Source: Ignavibacteriae bacterium HGW-Ignavibacteriae-2 (GTDB lineage: Bacteria; Bacteroidota; Ignavibacteria; Ignavibacteriales; Melioribacteraceae). Taken from it: a stretch of DNA of 46,209 nucleotides. Under the pieces are notes generated by a model, which ran no database searches, was not told where the DNA came from, and worked only from the letters and a program-made list of their open reading frames with translations. Position 1 is the stretch's first letter. Each line of letters opens with the position of its first letter. A program made the translations under genes and the position numbers. The stretch spans positions 1 to 46,209 of the forward strand of contig PGYT01000031.1 of NCBI GenBank assembly GCA_002839805.1, in the 5' to 3' direction. Of this stretch, positions 36,794 to 45,715 are shown in pieces.

Positions 36794-37663
36794 CTATTTT
36801 CTATTTACTAAAATCACCCCGGCAATTATTATAATCCCGCTTATCATCATAAGGAAAGTAATTTCTTCTTTAAGAAACAGCCAGGCAGTGAAAACTGTTA
36901 CAAAGGGCTCAAGGTATAGGAAAGCTCCGACTTTGCTCGCAGGCATTTCTTTCATAGCTTCCGCCCACAATACATATGCAATACCGGAACATAAAACTCC
37001 CAGAAACATTAATGATGCCCATCCGTGTACTGATAGATTTACTGCGGCTTTAATATTCTCTGGAGTAATTGTTATAGGCGACAAAATTATTGCCATTGTA
37101 ACAAATAAATATAGAATAGTCATAATTGGGGGATAGTTTAGCGTAACCTTTTTGCCCGCGAAAGAATAAAAACTCCATGTAAAAGCACTGCCCAATACAA
37201 GCAAATCCCCTTTGTTCTCAATTAAATTGATTGAATAAATATCGCCTTTACTTATAAGTAATAACAAGCCTGAAAGTGAGATAAAAATTCCAATTGATTG
37301 GAGGGGGGTTAATTTTTCGCGGTAGAATAAAAAGCCTAGTATTGCCATTATTACCGGAATTACTCCTATAATCCAACCAGTGTTGGAGGCAGATGTATAT
37401 TGAAGTCCAGTAACCTGAATCCACAAATGAGTAGTTGAAATTGCCGCTAACAATAAAATCCCTTTCATATCGCTGATTCGCATTTTAAAACTACGTTTTC
37501 TTTTTAATGCTATGGCTGTAACTGTAATAATTCCAAATAAAAGTCTGAAATAAATAATTGATAATGGATTTAGTTCGTCGAGGACAATTTTGGTCGCAAT
37601 AAATGACGCTCCCCAAAACACTACTGAAGCCAGTGGTTTCCAAATATATTTGAGGGTTATCAT
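36794..37663 (-). CDS. EamA/DMT-family transporter
   Basis: 289 aa with about ten membrane helices in two EamA halves (ASVVFWGASFIATKIVLDEL near the N-terminus; SAFTWSFYSFAGKKV starting the second). The C-terminal half ends in EEITFLMMISGIIIIAGVIL. These are drug/metabolite exporters; the substrate is unknown. ATG 37663 is preferred to TTG 37672, since AGGA lies 10 bases before the ATG. A TATATTTG box at 37701-37708 lies 37 bases upstream. The 138-residue frame on the plus strand within this gene is an antisense shadow. Confidence 0.93.
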   Translation of the reverse strand: MITLKYIWKPLASVVFWGASFIATKIVLDELNPLSIIYFRLLFGIITVTAIALKRKRSFKMRISDMKGILLLAAISTTHLWIQVTGLQYTSASNTGWIIGVIPVIMAILGFLFYREKLTPLQSIGIFISLSGLLLLISKGDIYSINLIENKGDLLVLGSAFTWSFYSFAGKKVTLNYPPIMTILYLFVTMAIILSPITITPENIKAAVNLSVHGWASLMFLGVLCSGIAYVLWAEAMKEMPASKVGAFLYLEPFVTVFTAWLFLKEEITFLMMISGIIIIAGVILVNRK

Positions 37664-37700
37664 GTATCGCAAATCCTGTAATATTTCCTAAATTTATTTG

Positions 37701-37708
37701 CAAATATA
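37701..37708 (-). promoter_or_regulatory. Candidate Bacteroidota-type -7 box (TATATTTG) for the EamA gene
   Basis: Minus-strand TATATTTG, an exact TAnnTTTG match, 37 bases before ATG 37663. The upstream side is a T-rich part of the hairpin at 37719-37739, about 20 bases away. Confidence 0.4.
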
Positions 37709-37718
37709 ATGGAGGGAA

Positions 37719-37739
37719 GGAGAAAAAACGTTTTTCTCC
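37719..37739 (-). terminator. Hairpin after the histidine kinase gene
   Basis: GGAGAAAAA, a 3-base loop, and TTTTTCTCC: a perfect 9-bp stem beginning 37 bases after the histidine kinase stop. The T/A-rich stem fits a terminator, possibly acting in both directions, right before the EamA promoter box. Confidence 0.55.
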
Positions 37740-37776
37740 CTTATTAAAAATTCTAAATTGTTACTAAGAAGAGTGC

Positions 37777-39324
37777 CTAATTTTGATTGTTATGCAAAGG
37801 CAATGTAAAGAAAAACCGGCTGCCCTTCCCTAATTCGCTTTCGAACCAGATTTTACCACCGTTTTTTTCAATGAATTCTTTGCATAAAATAAGTCCTAAA
37901 CCGGTTCCTACTTCGTTTGATGTTCCGCATGCGGAATGGTGTACATCAATTCTAAATAATTTTTCCGCAGTATCAGCGTCCATTCCAACTCCATTGTCCT
38001 CAATAACAGTCAGCAAATAGTCTTCTTGAATTGCGGCTGTAATAGAGACCACACCGCCTTCGTTTGTAAATTTCAGAGCGTTTGTAATTAAATTTCGGAT
38101 TACTGTTTTCGCCATATCCGGATCTGCGTAAACAAATATAGAGTTTCCAAAATTATTTATAATTTTTATTCTTTTTTTTGTAGCGGTTGTAACTAAAACG
38201 GTTAGACATTCTTCCGCTAATTTTTTAAAATCAATCTCTATCGGGCAGTAATCAATGCGTCCGGTTTGAGCGCGGGACCATTGTAATAAATTATCCAGCA
38301 ATTGAAATGAGTTTTTTGAAGCCGAATAAATGTTATGAATGTATTCAAATCTCTCATCATTTGACAAAGTATCGTAATCTTCGAGAAGGATTTCTGAAAA
38401 ACCCAATAAAGAAATAAACGGATTTTTAAGATCGTGAGCAATAATTGAAAAAAATTTATCTTTACTCGCGTTCAGATACTGAAGTTCATTTGTATACTTT
38501 AGTATTTTATTTTCAGCTTCTTTTAGTTCTGTAATATCGCGCGATATTCCCACCAAGCCAGTAGCTTCACCGTTAGCGTCAAAAATGGGGACCTTGGTAG
38601 CTGTTACCCACTTATAGTTTCCCGAGGAGTGTCTGATTCTTTCCGGTTTGGAAATAAGGGGGAGCCCTGTGTTAAATAATTCCTGTTCGTCTTTGTATGC
38701 TTCCTCTGCGTGATTTTGCGGGAAGAAGTCGGAATCTGATTTGCCTATCGCATCTTCACAATTTTTTACACCCAGCAATTTTGCCTGTGCAGAATTTACG
38801 AGGGTAAATTTAGATTCAGTGTCTTTAAAATATATTGTATCGGGAATGTTATCCATAAGAGCGTATAACAGATCTTTTTCGAATTCCAATTTTTGCTTGT
38901 TCGAAATTTCTGTGCAAATAATTAAAATAGCTTCGCTGCTTCCGTGATCAAATTTATGGACAAGTATTTCTACTGGAAAAACTTGCCCGTTTTTTGCAAA
39001 GTGCTTTGACTCAAAATTGGCATAAGTATTTTCGCCAATCGATTTAATTTTTTCCGAGATTAAATTTTTATCTAAATCGGAATAAAAATCGAAAAATGAA
39101 AGTTTAGAAAATTCTTCAAATGAATATCCATATCTGTCGCAAGCAAATTGATTTACTTCAATAAAAGCGCCCGTAAAATCAACAATAAAGAGTGCATTGT
39201 TATAAAGATGAAAGAATTGTTTGTATTTTTTTTCTGATTTGTACAACAATTCAAGTTGTTCTTTTTGAAATTCAATCAGGTTTTTAAGTTTTTGAATTTC
39301 GGAAATTGAATCCATATTTATCAT
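37777..39324 (-). CDS. PAS-domain sensor histidine kinase (orphan)
   Basis: 515 aa, no membrane segment. A short N-terminal coiled coil (1-35) is followed by two PAS domains (about 36-140 and 150-265), HisKA with H297 in FSIIAHDLKNPFISLLGFSEIL, and the ATPase domain with N-box LITNALKF, G1 VIEDNGVGMD and G2 GTGLGLILCKEF. It is a soluble kinase that autophosphorylates on His. No response regulator is within the window, so its partner is elsewhere. A second ATG at 39315 could be the real start. Confidence 0.95.
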   Translation of the reverse strand: MINMDSISEIQKLKNLIEFQKEQLELLYKSEKKYKQFFHLYNNALFIVDFTGAFIEVNQFACDRYGYSFEEFSKLSFFDFYSDLDKNLISEKIKSIGENTYANFESKHFAKNGQVFPVEILVHKFDHGSSEAILIICTEISNKQKLEFEKDLLYALMDNIPDTIYFKDTESKFTLVNSAQAKLLGVKNCEDAIGKSDSDFFPQNHAEEAYKDEQELFNTGLPLISKPERIRHSSGNYKWVTATKVPIFDANGEATGLVGISRDITELKEAENKILKYTNELQYLNASKDKFFSIIAHDLKNPFISLLGFSEILLEDYDTLSNDERFEYIHNIYSASKNSFQLLDNLLQWSRAQTGRIDYCPIEIDFKKLAEECLTVLVTTATKKRIKIINNFGNSIFVYADPDMAKTVIRNLITNALKFTNEGGVVSITAAIQEDYLLTVIEDNGVGMDADTAEKLFRIDVHHSACGTSNEVGTGLGLILCKEFIEKNGGKIWFESELGKGSRFFFTLPLHNNQN

Positions 39325-39541
39325 ACTCTGCCTTAAATAATCTAATTTATTTATAAGAGAATTTTTTCAGATGATCTCCGAACTCAGGAAAATATTTGCT
39401 TCATAAATTATATTATCGAAATAACCAGGTTTTAAATTATACTCCGCAAAAATCGATAAATAATTTATTTGACATTTAAATATTCTAATATCACAAAAAC
39501 GATAAGTATTATAAAAAATTTCTAAAGTTTGTAGGATTCAA

Positions 39542-40681
39542 TTAGTTCAAAAACAACAAACATACGGGAGAAGGAATATTTTCCGAAATTCCAGTAAAAT
39601 TAAGAAGACCGGTTAATGGATTAATTTTAAAAACTGTTACATTGTTTGATCGTTGATTCGCTACTAATAAAAAGTTGCCGGTAGGATCAAGAGTAAAATT
39701 GCGCGGCCATACTCCCTCAGTTGATTTGGTTTCTAAAAATTTTAACTTTCCCGTAAATTCATCAATTTCGTAAGTTACAATTGAGTTGTGTCCTCTGTTG
39801 GATCCATATAAAAATTTACCATTCGGGTGAATATGAATATCAGCGCAAAAACTTTCCCCAGTAAATTCAATTGGAAGAGTTGAGTATGTTTCAATTTCCG
39901 ATAGTTGTCCGTTCATTGAATTAAAACCGAAAACGGTAACGGTACTATTTAATTCATTAATTACATACGCGAATTTATTGTTCGGATGAAAAACGAAATG
40001 ACGCGGTCCCGCGCCCGGTGCGACTTTAACAAATGGAGTTTCAGCCGCCGAAAGTGTCCCTTTACGCGCGTCAAAATTATAAATCATTATTTTATCCAAA
40101 CCCAGATCGGCAACGTATAAAAATTTATTCTCTGCATCCAGATTAACCGAATGAGCATGGGGTGACTTTTGATTTATTTTAATACTTGAGCCATAGTGCT
40201 GTATTAAGTCCGTTGTTTGTCCGAGGCTGCCGTCATCAGAAACTTCTATTACACAAACGTTTCCACCCACATAATTTGCGGTTAATATATAATTGCCGGA
40301 TGAGTCTACAATAACATGGCATGGCGCACCACCTTCAGTAATTTTCTGATTTAGGAACTGCAAAGCCTTTGTATTCGGGTCAATTTTAAAGGCTGTAACA
40401 GTGCCTGTTTTTTCACCATTGAACTCAGTTAATTCATTAACAGCATAAAGTCCGCTATTGGTTTCGTCGATTGCAAGAAAAGAAGGATTATTTACTCCCT
40501 CTGTAACGCCCTTATATACAAGTTCTCCGTTTTCAATATTCATTTGGTATAAATAAATTCCTTTGCTTTCGGCGTCGGTGTATGTCCCTATATAAAAATA
40601 CAAATAGTTGTTATCGTTGAAAGAAGCTATTGTGGTAGTAATTGGTAGAGCTAAGCACAAAATTGTTTTTATGATATTCAT
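39542..40681 (-). CDS. Exported lactonase family protein (6-phosphogluconolactonase-like beta-propeller)
   Basis: 379 aa. A signal peptide (MNIIKTILCLALPITTTIAS) and then the seven-bladed propeller of the YbhE/Pgl-type lactonase family: YFYIGTYTDAESKGIYLYQM, ISFLAIDETNSGLYAVNEL-type block, SPHAHSVNLDAENKFLYVADLG, GAGPRHFVFHPNNKFAYVINEL, and GVWPRNFTLDPTGNFLLVANQ. The signal peptide argues against a role in the cytoplasmic pentose-phosphate pathway; sugar-lactone hydrolysis in the periplasm is more likely. ATG start, stands alone; 39325-39541 shows nothing. Confidence 0.93.
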   Translation of the reverse strand: MNIIKTILCLALPITTTIASFNDNNYLYFYIGTYTDAESKGIYLYQMNIENGELVYKGVTEGVNNPSFLAIDETNSGLYAVNELTEFNGEKTGTVTAFKIDPNTKALQFLNQKITEGGAPCHVIVDSSGNYILTANYVGGNVCVIEVSDDGSLGQTTDLIQHYGSSIKINQKSPHAHSVNLDAENKFLYVADLGLDKIMIYNFDARKGTLSAAETPFVKVAPGAGPRHFVFHPNNKFAYVINELNSTVTVFGFNSMNGQLSEIETYSTLPIEFTGESFCADIHIHPNGKFLYGSNRGHNSIVTYEIDEFTGKLKFLETKSTEGVWPRNFTLDPTGNFLLVANQRSNNVTVFKINPLTGLLNFTGISENIPSPVCLLFLN

Positions 40682-40759
40682 AACGTAAAACCTTTATAAG
40701 AAATAATAAAAATTTGATAATTATATATTTGCCCCTAGCAATAATATTTACGGCCACTG

Positions 40760-41608
40760 TTAATTGATTTTTACAGCGTTTATACAAACATAAGGCACTT
40801 TCAACTTTATACTTCCGGTCTGCCTGGAAACTTTATTTAACTCATATTCAAGTTCGTTATAAATTGAGGATGATATTTCGGGGGACAAAATATTAAACCA
40901 GCTTTCTTTGAAGGCAAGTTTAATAAAAAAATGATTTAACATTGATGTGCCGTCGGTATAGCGTAAATAGAACTCATCTTCAATTATTTTGTAAATGTGG
41001 AAACCGTTTTTTTCTACCAGATTTATAGTGTATTTAAGTGGTTTACGTTTCTTAAAAATATGTTCTGAAAGTTTTTCAATTTCATCGTTCAAATTATTTT
41101 TTACTAAAACAGATTTGTAAATATTATAAAATTCAATCATTGTTTCTTGCAGATTTATTGTAAAGACTAATTGAGCGCCGGCTTTCGCCACTCGGGCAAT
41201 TTCGGAAAATGTTTTTTCATCGTTTTCAACATTATTTAATCCGTTATTCGATGTTATAAGTTCAAATTGGTCGTTATCGAATGGGATTGATTCCGCTACC
41301 GCATCAATAATTTTAATATTATTTAATCCCCAGGATTTTATCTTTACACTGGCTCTTTGATTTGCTTCTTTCCAGGGATCAATGCCAAACACTTTGCAGG
41401 TATCTCCTAATCGCGATGCAATTTCTATAGAAGGAAAACCAAATCCGCTGCCAATATCCAACACAGTTATGTTGTTTTTATATTCAATTTGATCGAGCAG
41501 CTTTAGCCCAAAAGGTGCCGACCACAAAGAGAGATCATCTATAGAAGAAACAATAGATTTATCTGACAAATTATATTTTGAACTAAAAGAAATTATAAAA
41601 CTCCACAA
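40760..41608 (-). CDS. SAM-dependent methyltransferase
   Basis: About 282 aa. Motif I TVLDIGSGFGFP (D51-G57), acidic residue in VFGIDPWKEAN, and IPFDNDQFELITSNNGLNNVEN followed by FSEIARVAKAGAQLVFTIN make a class I (Methyltransf_11/25) fold. The C-terminal 100 residues are not of a known type. The start is uncertain: TTG 41608 is the first possible codon and no ribosome site is visible. The substrate is unknown. It is not clearly co-transcribed with its neighbours. Confidence 0.88.
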   Translation of the reverse strand: MWSFIISFSSKYNLSDKSIVSSIDDLSLWSAPFGLKLLDQIEYKNNITVLDIGSGFGFPSIEIASRLGDTCKVFGIDPWKEANQRASVKIKSWGLNNIKIIDAVAESIPFDNDQFELITSNNGLNNVENDEKTFSEIARVAKAGAQLVFTINLQETMIEFYNIYKSVLVKNNLNDEIEKLSEHIFKKRKPLKYTINLVEKNGFHIYKIIEDEFYLRYTDGTSMLNHFFIKLAFKESWFNILSPEISSSIYNELEYELNKVSRQTGSIKLKVPYVCINAVKIN

Positions 41609-41677
41609 AAACTGTTAAAAGTATATTACGAGTATAAATATTTATCATAAAAAAGGTTTTAACAAATCTTGAGAAAA

Positions 41678-42265
41678 TTAATCGTTAACGGGCACCGGTT
41701 TCAAAATTATAGTTGTCCTTTTATTAAGAACTATTTTCACAAAGTTTATCCTTTCTTTTGTAACATGTAAATGATTCTGTCCCTTCCAAAATTGGGCGAA
41801 AAAATCTTTAGTGCTAAATTGGGGGTCCTTCTGACCGATTGTTTCCCAAAAATTCATAGGTATATCCAACAACACCTCAAAGCTATCCCCGGGCTTAAGC
41901 TCTGATAATGATGTATAATTAATCGGAGGAGGTTTAATCAGAACATATGTTATTCCGTCAACGTCTTGAATCTCATATCTATCGTTAATAAAACTTAGTG
42001 TAATGCTTTGATAGGAATCGTTAACAATTTTGATTTTTAATTTATTTCCTTCGAGCTCGGCCCAACTAAATATCTTAGAATCCATCAGAACATTATTTGT
42101 ATATGAGATGCCGTCAATTTCCGAATATCTTTGGATTTGAAAATCGTGATAGTCGTCGGTGTCCATTTTAATTCCAAAAAAATCATTTATACTCAATCCA
42201 CTCGAGCAGCTTGAAATGGATAGTAATAATAAAAAGCTAAGTAGATTAAATAATATCCGTAACAT
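41678..42265 (-). CDS. Putative lipoprotein of unknown function
   Basis: 195 aa. The signal sequence MLRILFNLLSFLLLLSISSC has a lipobox-like ISSC with C20 as the lipidated residue. The start at 42265 is set by GGAG at 42271-42274, 5 bases upstream; the longer frame from 42292 is not supported. The mature part has beta-rich sequence (WAELEGNKLKIKIVNDS, YEIQDVDGITYVLIKPPP) but no recognised domain. The function is unknown. Confidence 0.78.
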   Translation of the reverse strand: MLRILFNLLSFLLLLSISSCSSGLSINDFFGIKMDTDDYHDFQIQRYSEIDGISYTNNVLMDSKIFSWAELEGNKLKIKIVNDSYQSITLSFINDRYEIQDVDGITYVLIKPPPINYTSLSELKPGDSFEVLLDIPMNFWETIGQKDPQFSTKDFFAQFWKGQNHLHVTKERINFVKIVLNKRTTIILKPVPVND

Positions 42266-42381
42266 TATTTCTCCAAAAGAATTATTGGACAAATTATTTA
42301 ACTAATAATTTCATTTATATTTTGGCGGTTTAAAATACTCCTAACAATATGGATTAATGGAAACTAAATGATAAAAACAAA

Positions 42382-42858
42382 TTACTCCTCAATCCGAGTA
42401 AAATAAAAATTCAGGCGTAAAAATTTATTGTCCTTATATCCCTCAACCGAAGCTTGTATGGCATCATTTGACATATATTTGTAAATAATTTTTTGTGGAA
42501 AATCGTGTTCTGTATTTTCGAAAACAAATCCAGTGTCCGATAACGCTGTTAGATTAAATAAGGTTGGAAACTGGTTTACAGGAGAGGCGATATAAACTAT
42601 TTTTGAGCTAATGCTTTTAATTATCAAATATTCAGTAGTGTCTGATCTAGTGGGAGTTTGTGTAAAACCACATCCAACTAACTCGTCTCCCTTAAATTTC
42701 CACTCCTCAAAAATCTCCAGATTATTTTCAGTTAACTGCCATTTGCCAACAAGCCAACTAAAATTCGCTATTGTATTAGCCTGACCATACAATGTCCAGG
42801 GCGTAATTAGCAATAGAGTATGGAATAACACTATTTTTATTGAAAATAAATTAGTCAA
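42382..42858 (-). CDS. DUF6265 family exported protein
   Basis: 158 aa. A signal peptide (about 1-26) and then FSWLVGKWQLTENN, IFEEWKFKGDELVGCGFT, VFENTEHDFPQKIIYKY and ASVEGYKDNK, the marks of DUF6265, a small lipocalin-like beta-barrel of unknown function. There is no ATG: TTG 42858 follows GGTGA, 6 bases upstream, which overlaps the stop of the YfiT/BstA-like gene. The two genes are therefore coupled. Confidence 0.88.
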   Translation of the reverse strand: MTNLFSIKIVLFHTLLLITPWTLYGQANTIANFSWLVGKWQLTENNLEIFEEWKFKGDELVGCGFTQTPTRSDTTEYLIIKSISSKIVYIASPVNQFPTLFNLTALSDTGFVFENTEHDFPQKIIYKYMSNDAIQASVEGYKDNKFLRLNFYFTRIEE

Positions 42859-42864
42859 TAAAAA

Positions 42865-43392
42865 TCACCATCCCATTCTTTGTTTTAACGAAGTTATATG
42901 CGCAATATGATGACGCCCATGCCACTCGTAAAGCGCAAGCGCCTCATTCAAAGTTACGCGAGATCCTGTTTCTGGATGATGATACGCTTTTTCGTAATCA
43001 TCGTCTGTTAGCGTTCTTAACAGGACTTCCCATTTTTTATGCAGAGCTTCAAGCAGATCTAAGGATAAACTAATATCACCAAGTTTGCCTTCAAATGTTT
43101 CCGCCCACATAGCTTCTTCATAAGGTTTAATGGTCGGTTCAATTTCGGTTAGAGTCCACTTAAATCTTACGAATGCATTTAGATGACTATCCGCCAGATG
43201 ATGCACTACCTGTCTAATAGTCCAACCACCTGGTCTGTATGGAGTATCCAACTGTTCGTCTGTAAGTTCCTCAACTTCCGCTCTTAAAATCATCGGTATC
43301 ATTAGCAGACTTTCAATAAGCATTAATCTTTCGTCGTCGGATTCAATTATAATATATTCAAATTCGCCAATTGGATATTGCAATTCTTTCAT
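42865..43392 (-). CDS. YfiT/BstA-like DinB-fold protein (putative bacillithiol-transferase family)
   Basis: 175 aa. GGWTIRQVVHHLADSHLNAFVRFK (H65 in HHLADSH) and WHGRHHIAHITSLKQRMGW (H158, H161/H162, H165) give the three metal-binding His of YfiT, with the four-helix DinB_2 fold. B. subtilis YfiT (BstA) is a metal-dependent thiol transferase; the thiol used here is unknown. GGAG lies 5-6 bases before the ATG. The TTG of the DUF6265 gene comes 6 bases after its stop. Confidence 0.93.
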   Translation of the reverse strand: MKELQYPIGEFEYIIIESDDERLMLIESLLMIPMILRAEVEELTDEQLDTPYRPGGWTIRQVVHHLADSHLNAFVRFKWTLTEIEPTIKPYEEAMWAETFEGKLGDISLSLDLLEALHKKWEVLLRTLTDDDYEKAYHHPETGSRVTLNEALALYEWHGRHHIAHITSLKQRMGW

Positions 43393-43756
43393 AATTACTC
43401 CTAAAGTTTATAGTTCTCAAGTCAAGTTGTAACAAAATAACATTCTGCATCAGAAATGTAAGTAAACACAAAATTGTCAGCATGAATAAAGAGGGAAAAA
43501 TTCGCGTTATGTTGCGAATAATAATTAAACAAACACAAAAATCGTAAAATTTCCGAAACCTAAAAAGCCAATTAATCTTTCAGAAATGATATAATTATTG
43601 GAAAAACAACATTATTAAGATATAAATTTATTTGTGTTGAAAGAAGAAATTAGTAAATAATTTTTATCCCAAATAAACGCGAAGCGCATCTAAATATTTT
43701 GATAAACAAAACATAATAGTGCGCTTCAATTGTAATAGAAATTGTCATCAGATTTA
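43393..43756. other. Intergenic stretch between bfr and the YfiT-like gene
   Basis: 364 AT-rich bases. It holds an inverted repeat GAAGCGCA (43681-43688) and TGCGCTTC (43720-43727) with a 31-base loop, beginning about 29 bases after the bacterioferritin stop on the minus strand. It may be a terminator or an mRNA end structure; the loop is long for a terminator. Nothing else is seen. Confidence 0.4.
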
Positions 43757-44254
43757 CTACATGGCAGGAGCGCCGGTTTCCCTTCCTTTGCTTCGTTCAA
43801 TTGACTGTAATGCAAGATAGTTGTCGCCAAATTTTTTCAGATTTTCCAACTCGGTATCATACTGGTCAAAATGCATTTCTTCTTCAGCAACAAGACTTTC
43901 AAAAACCTGTTTGGAAACTGAGTCGGCATTTGCAGAACATTGGTTTGCCCAAACATTATATTCTTTGGCAGATTCATCTTCCATTTGAACGGCCATTTTT
44001 AACATTTCGGACACATCTTTAAGTTTTTTTACCGGACCAGCGGGCGTCATTTCAACGTCACCTTTTAAAAACAAAATTCTTTCCGCGAGTTTTTCTACAT
44101 GTAACATTTCCTGAATAGCAGTTCTCTTAAAAAGTCCCGCAAGTAAATCAAATCCCTGGTCGTCGCAATGGAAATGAAAATACATGTATTGATGAACCGC
44201 CTGAAGTTCGTCGGCGACGCCTTTGTTTAATAGTTCAATACTTTTCTCATGCAT
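43757..44254 (-). CDS. bfr: Bacterioferritin
   Basis: 165 aa. The dinuclear iron site is complete: E16, E49, H52, E92, E125 and H128, in the order of E. coli Bfr. M50 is at the position of the heme-ligating Met52, so the protein can be heme-binding Bfr rather than plain ferritin. It stores iron as a mineral in the cytoplasm. The start is ATG after GAGGAG. It stands alone, without a bacterioferritin-associated ferredoxin beside it. Confidence 0.95.
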   Translation of the reverse strand: MHEKSIELLNKGVADELQAVHQYMYFHFHCDDQGFDLLAGLFKRTAIQEMLHVEKLAERILFLKGDVEMTPAGPVKKLKDVSEMLKMAVQMEDESAKEYNVWANQCSANADSVSKQVFESLVAEEEMHFDQYDTELENLKKFGDNYLALQSIERSKGRETGAPAM

Positions 44255-44368
44255 AAAAACTCCTCGATTATTAACACTATTGAAATTAAAAAAATATTAA
44301 AAATAGATATACGTAACTTATTAAAAAATTTTTAAAGAGTTATCCACTTTGTGTTGTTCTAGCCTAGT

Positions 44369-44395
44369 AACCGCTTCTTACAATACAACGCGGTT
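44369..44395. repeat. Inverted repeat downstream of xth
   Basis: AACCGC (44369-44374) and GCGGTT (44390-44395) with a 15-base loop, about 75 bases after the xth stop. No T run follows. It is a weak hairpin of unknown role. Confidence 0.3.
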
Positions 44396-44469
44396 CCGCC
44401 AATATTCATCTTTAGAAACCCGATTTTAATATTAATTGTAATGGATTAACGGTACTATGAAATATCTTA

Positions 44470-45243
44470 TTAAAACTTAACTTCTATTACCACAGGACAA
44501 TGATCAGATCCCATAACATCGGGCAGAGTGTATGCATTTTTAACATTATTCTTAATATTATCGCTCACAAAAAAATAGTCGATACGCCACCCTACATTTC
44601 GTTCCCGAGCTCTGCTAATCATATCCCACCAAGTATAAATTTCACCTTCTTGTGTAAACATGCGTAAGGTATCATGAAATCCCGCATCCAAAAACCTGTC
44701 AATCCAGTCGCATTCCTCCGGAAGAAAACCCGATGTTTTACGGTTCTCTTTCGGTCGGGCTAAATCAATTTCTTTGTGCGCCGTATTCACGTCTCCGCAA
44801 ATAATTAATTTTTTTCCCTTTTTTGTCAAGTCCACAGCATATTTTTGGAACGCTTCGTAAAAATTCATTTTATAATTCAGTCTTTCCTGGTCGCGTTTAC
44901 CATTTGGATAATATATGTTGAATAAAACGTATTCGGGAAATTCGGCAATTAAAAACCGTCCCTCTCTATCAAATTCTTCAACACCTATTCCATTTTTGAT
45001 CTCCTCGGGTTTTTGTTTTGTATAAATTGCGACTCCGCTATATCCTTTTTTATAAGCTTCCGAAAAGTAACTTTGGTAGCCTTCAATATTTATCAATGAA
45101 TCGTCCAATTGTTCTTTCCACGCTTTTGTTTCCTGAAGGCATAGTATATCAGGATTCTCTTTCTGAAGCCATTCATGAAATCCTTTTTTAGCAATTGCAC
45201 GTATTCCATTTACATTCCATGAGATTAGTTTTTGTTTATTCAT
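44470..45243 (-). CDS. xth: Exodeoxyribonuclease III / AP endonuclease
   Basis: 257 aa. The blocks ISWNVNGIRA (N10), LCLQETK (E38), IICGDVNTAHKEIDLARP and GSDHCPV (D247, H248) are those of ExoIII-type exonuclease/AP endonucleases. It removes nucleotides from abasic sites and 3' ends. ATG 45243 is preferred over GTG 45249, with GGTGA in front. The gene overlaps the end of the RES toxin gene by 8 bases, so it is translated with the toxin-antitoxin module. Confidence 0.95.
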   Translation of the reverse strand: MNKQKLISWNVNGIRAIAKKGFHEWLQKENPDILCLQETKAWKEQLDDSLINIEGYQSYFSEAYKKGYSGVAIYTKQKPEEIKNGIGVEEFDREGRFLIAEFPEYVLFNIYYPNGKRDQERLNYKMNFYEAFQKYAVDLTKKGKKLIICGDVNTAHKEIDLARPKENRKTSGFLPEECDWIDRFLDAGFHDTLRMFTQEGEIYTWWDMISRARERNVGWRIDYFFVSDNIKNNVKNAYTLPDVMGSDHCPVVIEVKF

Positions 45244-45715
45244 GCTCACCTTTCATTTTTTTTAATAATCTAATGTCGAATGAATAATTAGTTCGCGTTT
45301 TAACCGTCACTTTGTTTATATCTCCGTGCAGGGGATTTATAAGATAATTAAATTCATCCTTAACTATTACAGAAGGCACGCGAAGTATTAGTGACTGTTT
45401 ACTCAAAATCCATGATGTTCCCAAGTTTATAACGTCTAACGGCGCCGGATATTCTTTCCAATTAAGAGGGAGTTCTTTTTCATTAATTTCTGTAATTTGT
45501 GGTTTACCGGCAATTTCTATAGTAGCAACACATAAATTTAATGGGATTGAACTCATTGCTGTGTGAACTAAAAATTCAAGACTCGCCAACGATCTGGATT
45601 CGGATGTATAGATTAACGGAATCCCCTTTTTATTCCACCTTCCGCCGTAAAGTTCCGCGCCTTTGCCCGTCAAATCATCAATAAAATAGCATTTGGCAAT
45701 TCTAAATACTTTCAC
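45236..45715 (-). CDS. RES-domain toxin of a Xre-RES toxin-antitoxin pair
   Basis: 159 aa. R26 (GGRWN), Y36 (YTSES) and E47 (LEFLVH) have the same spacing (10, 11) as the catalytic residues R31/Y41/E52 of Res from Pseudomonas, and VPSVIVKDEFNYLINPLHGD near the C-terminus is the conserved end block. RES toxins degrade NAD+. The start is GTG at 45715, sharing one base with the antitoxin stop (TAGTG). Its 3' end overlaps xth. Confidence 0.93.
   Translation of the reverse strand: MKVFRIAKCYFIDDLTGKGAELYGGRWNKKGIPLIYTSESRSLASLEFLVHTAMSSIPLNLCVATIEIAGKPQITEINEKELPLNWKEYPAPLDVINLGTSWILSKQSLILRVPSVIVKDEFNYLINPLHGDINKVTVKTRTNYSFDIRLLKKMKGEHE

Noticed and set aside
36720-37136. 138-codon plus-strand frame inside the EamA transporter gene
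   Set aside because: It is antisense to a clear membrane transporter; its hydrophobic text mirrors the transporter codons and it matches no family.
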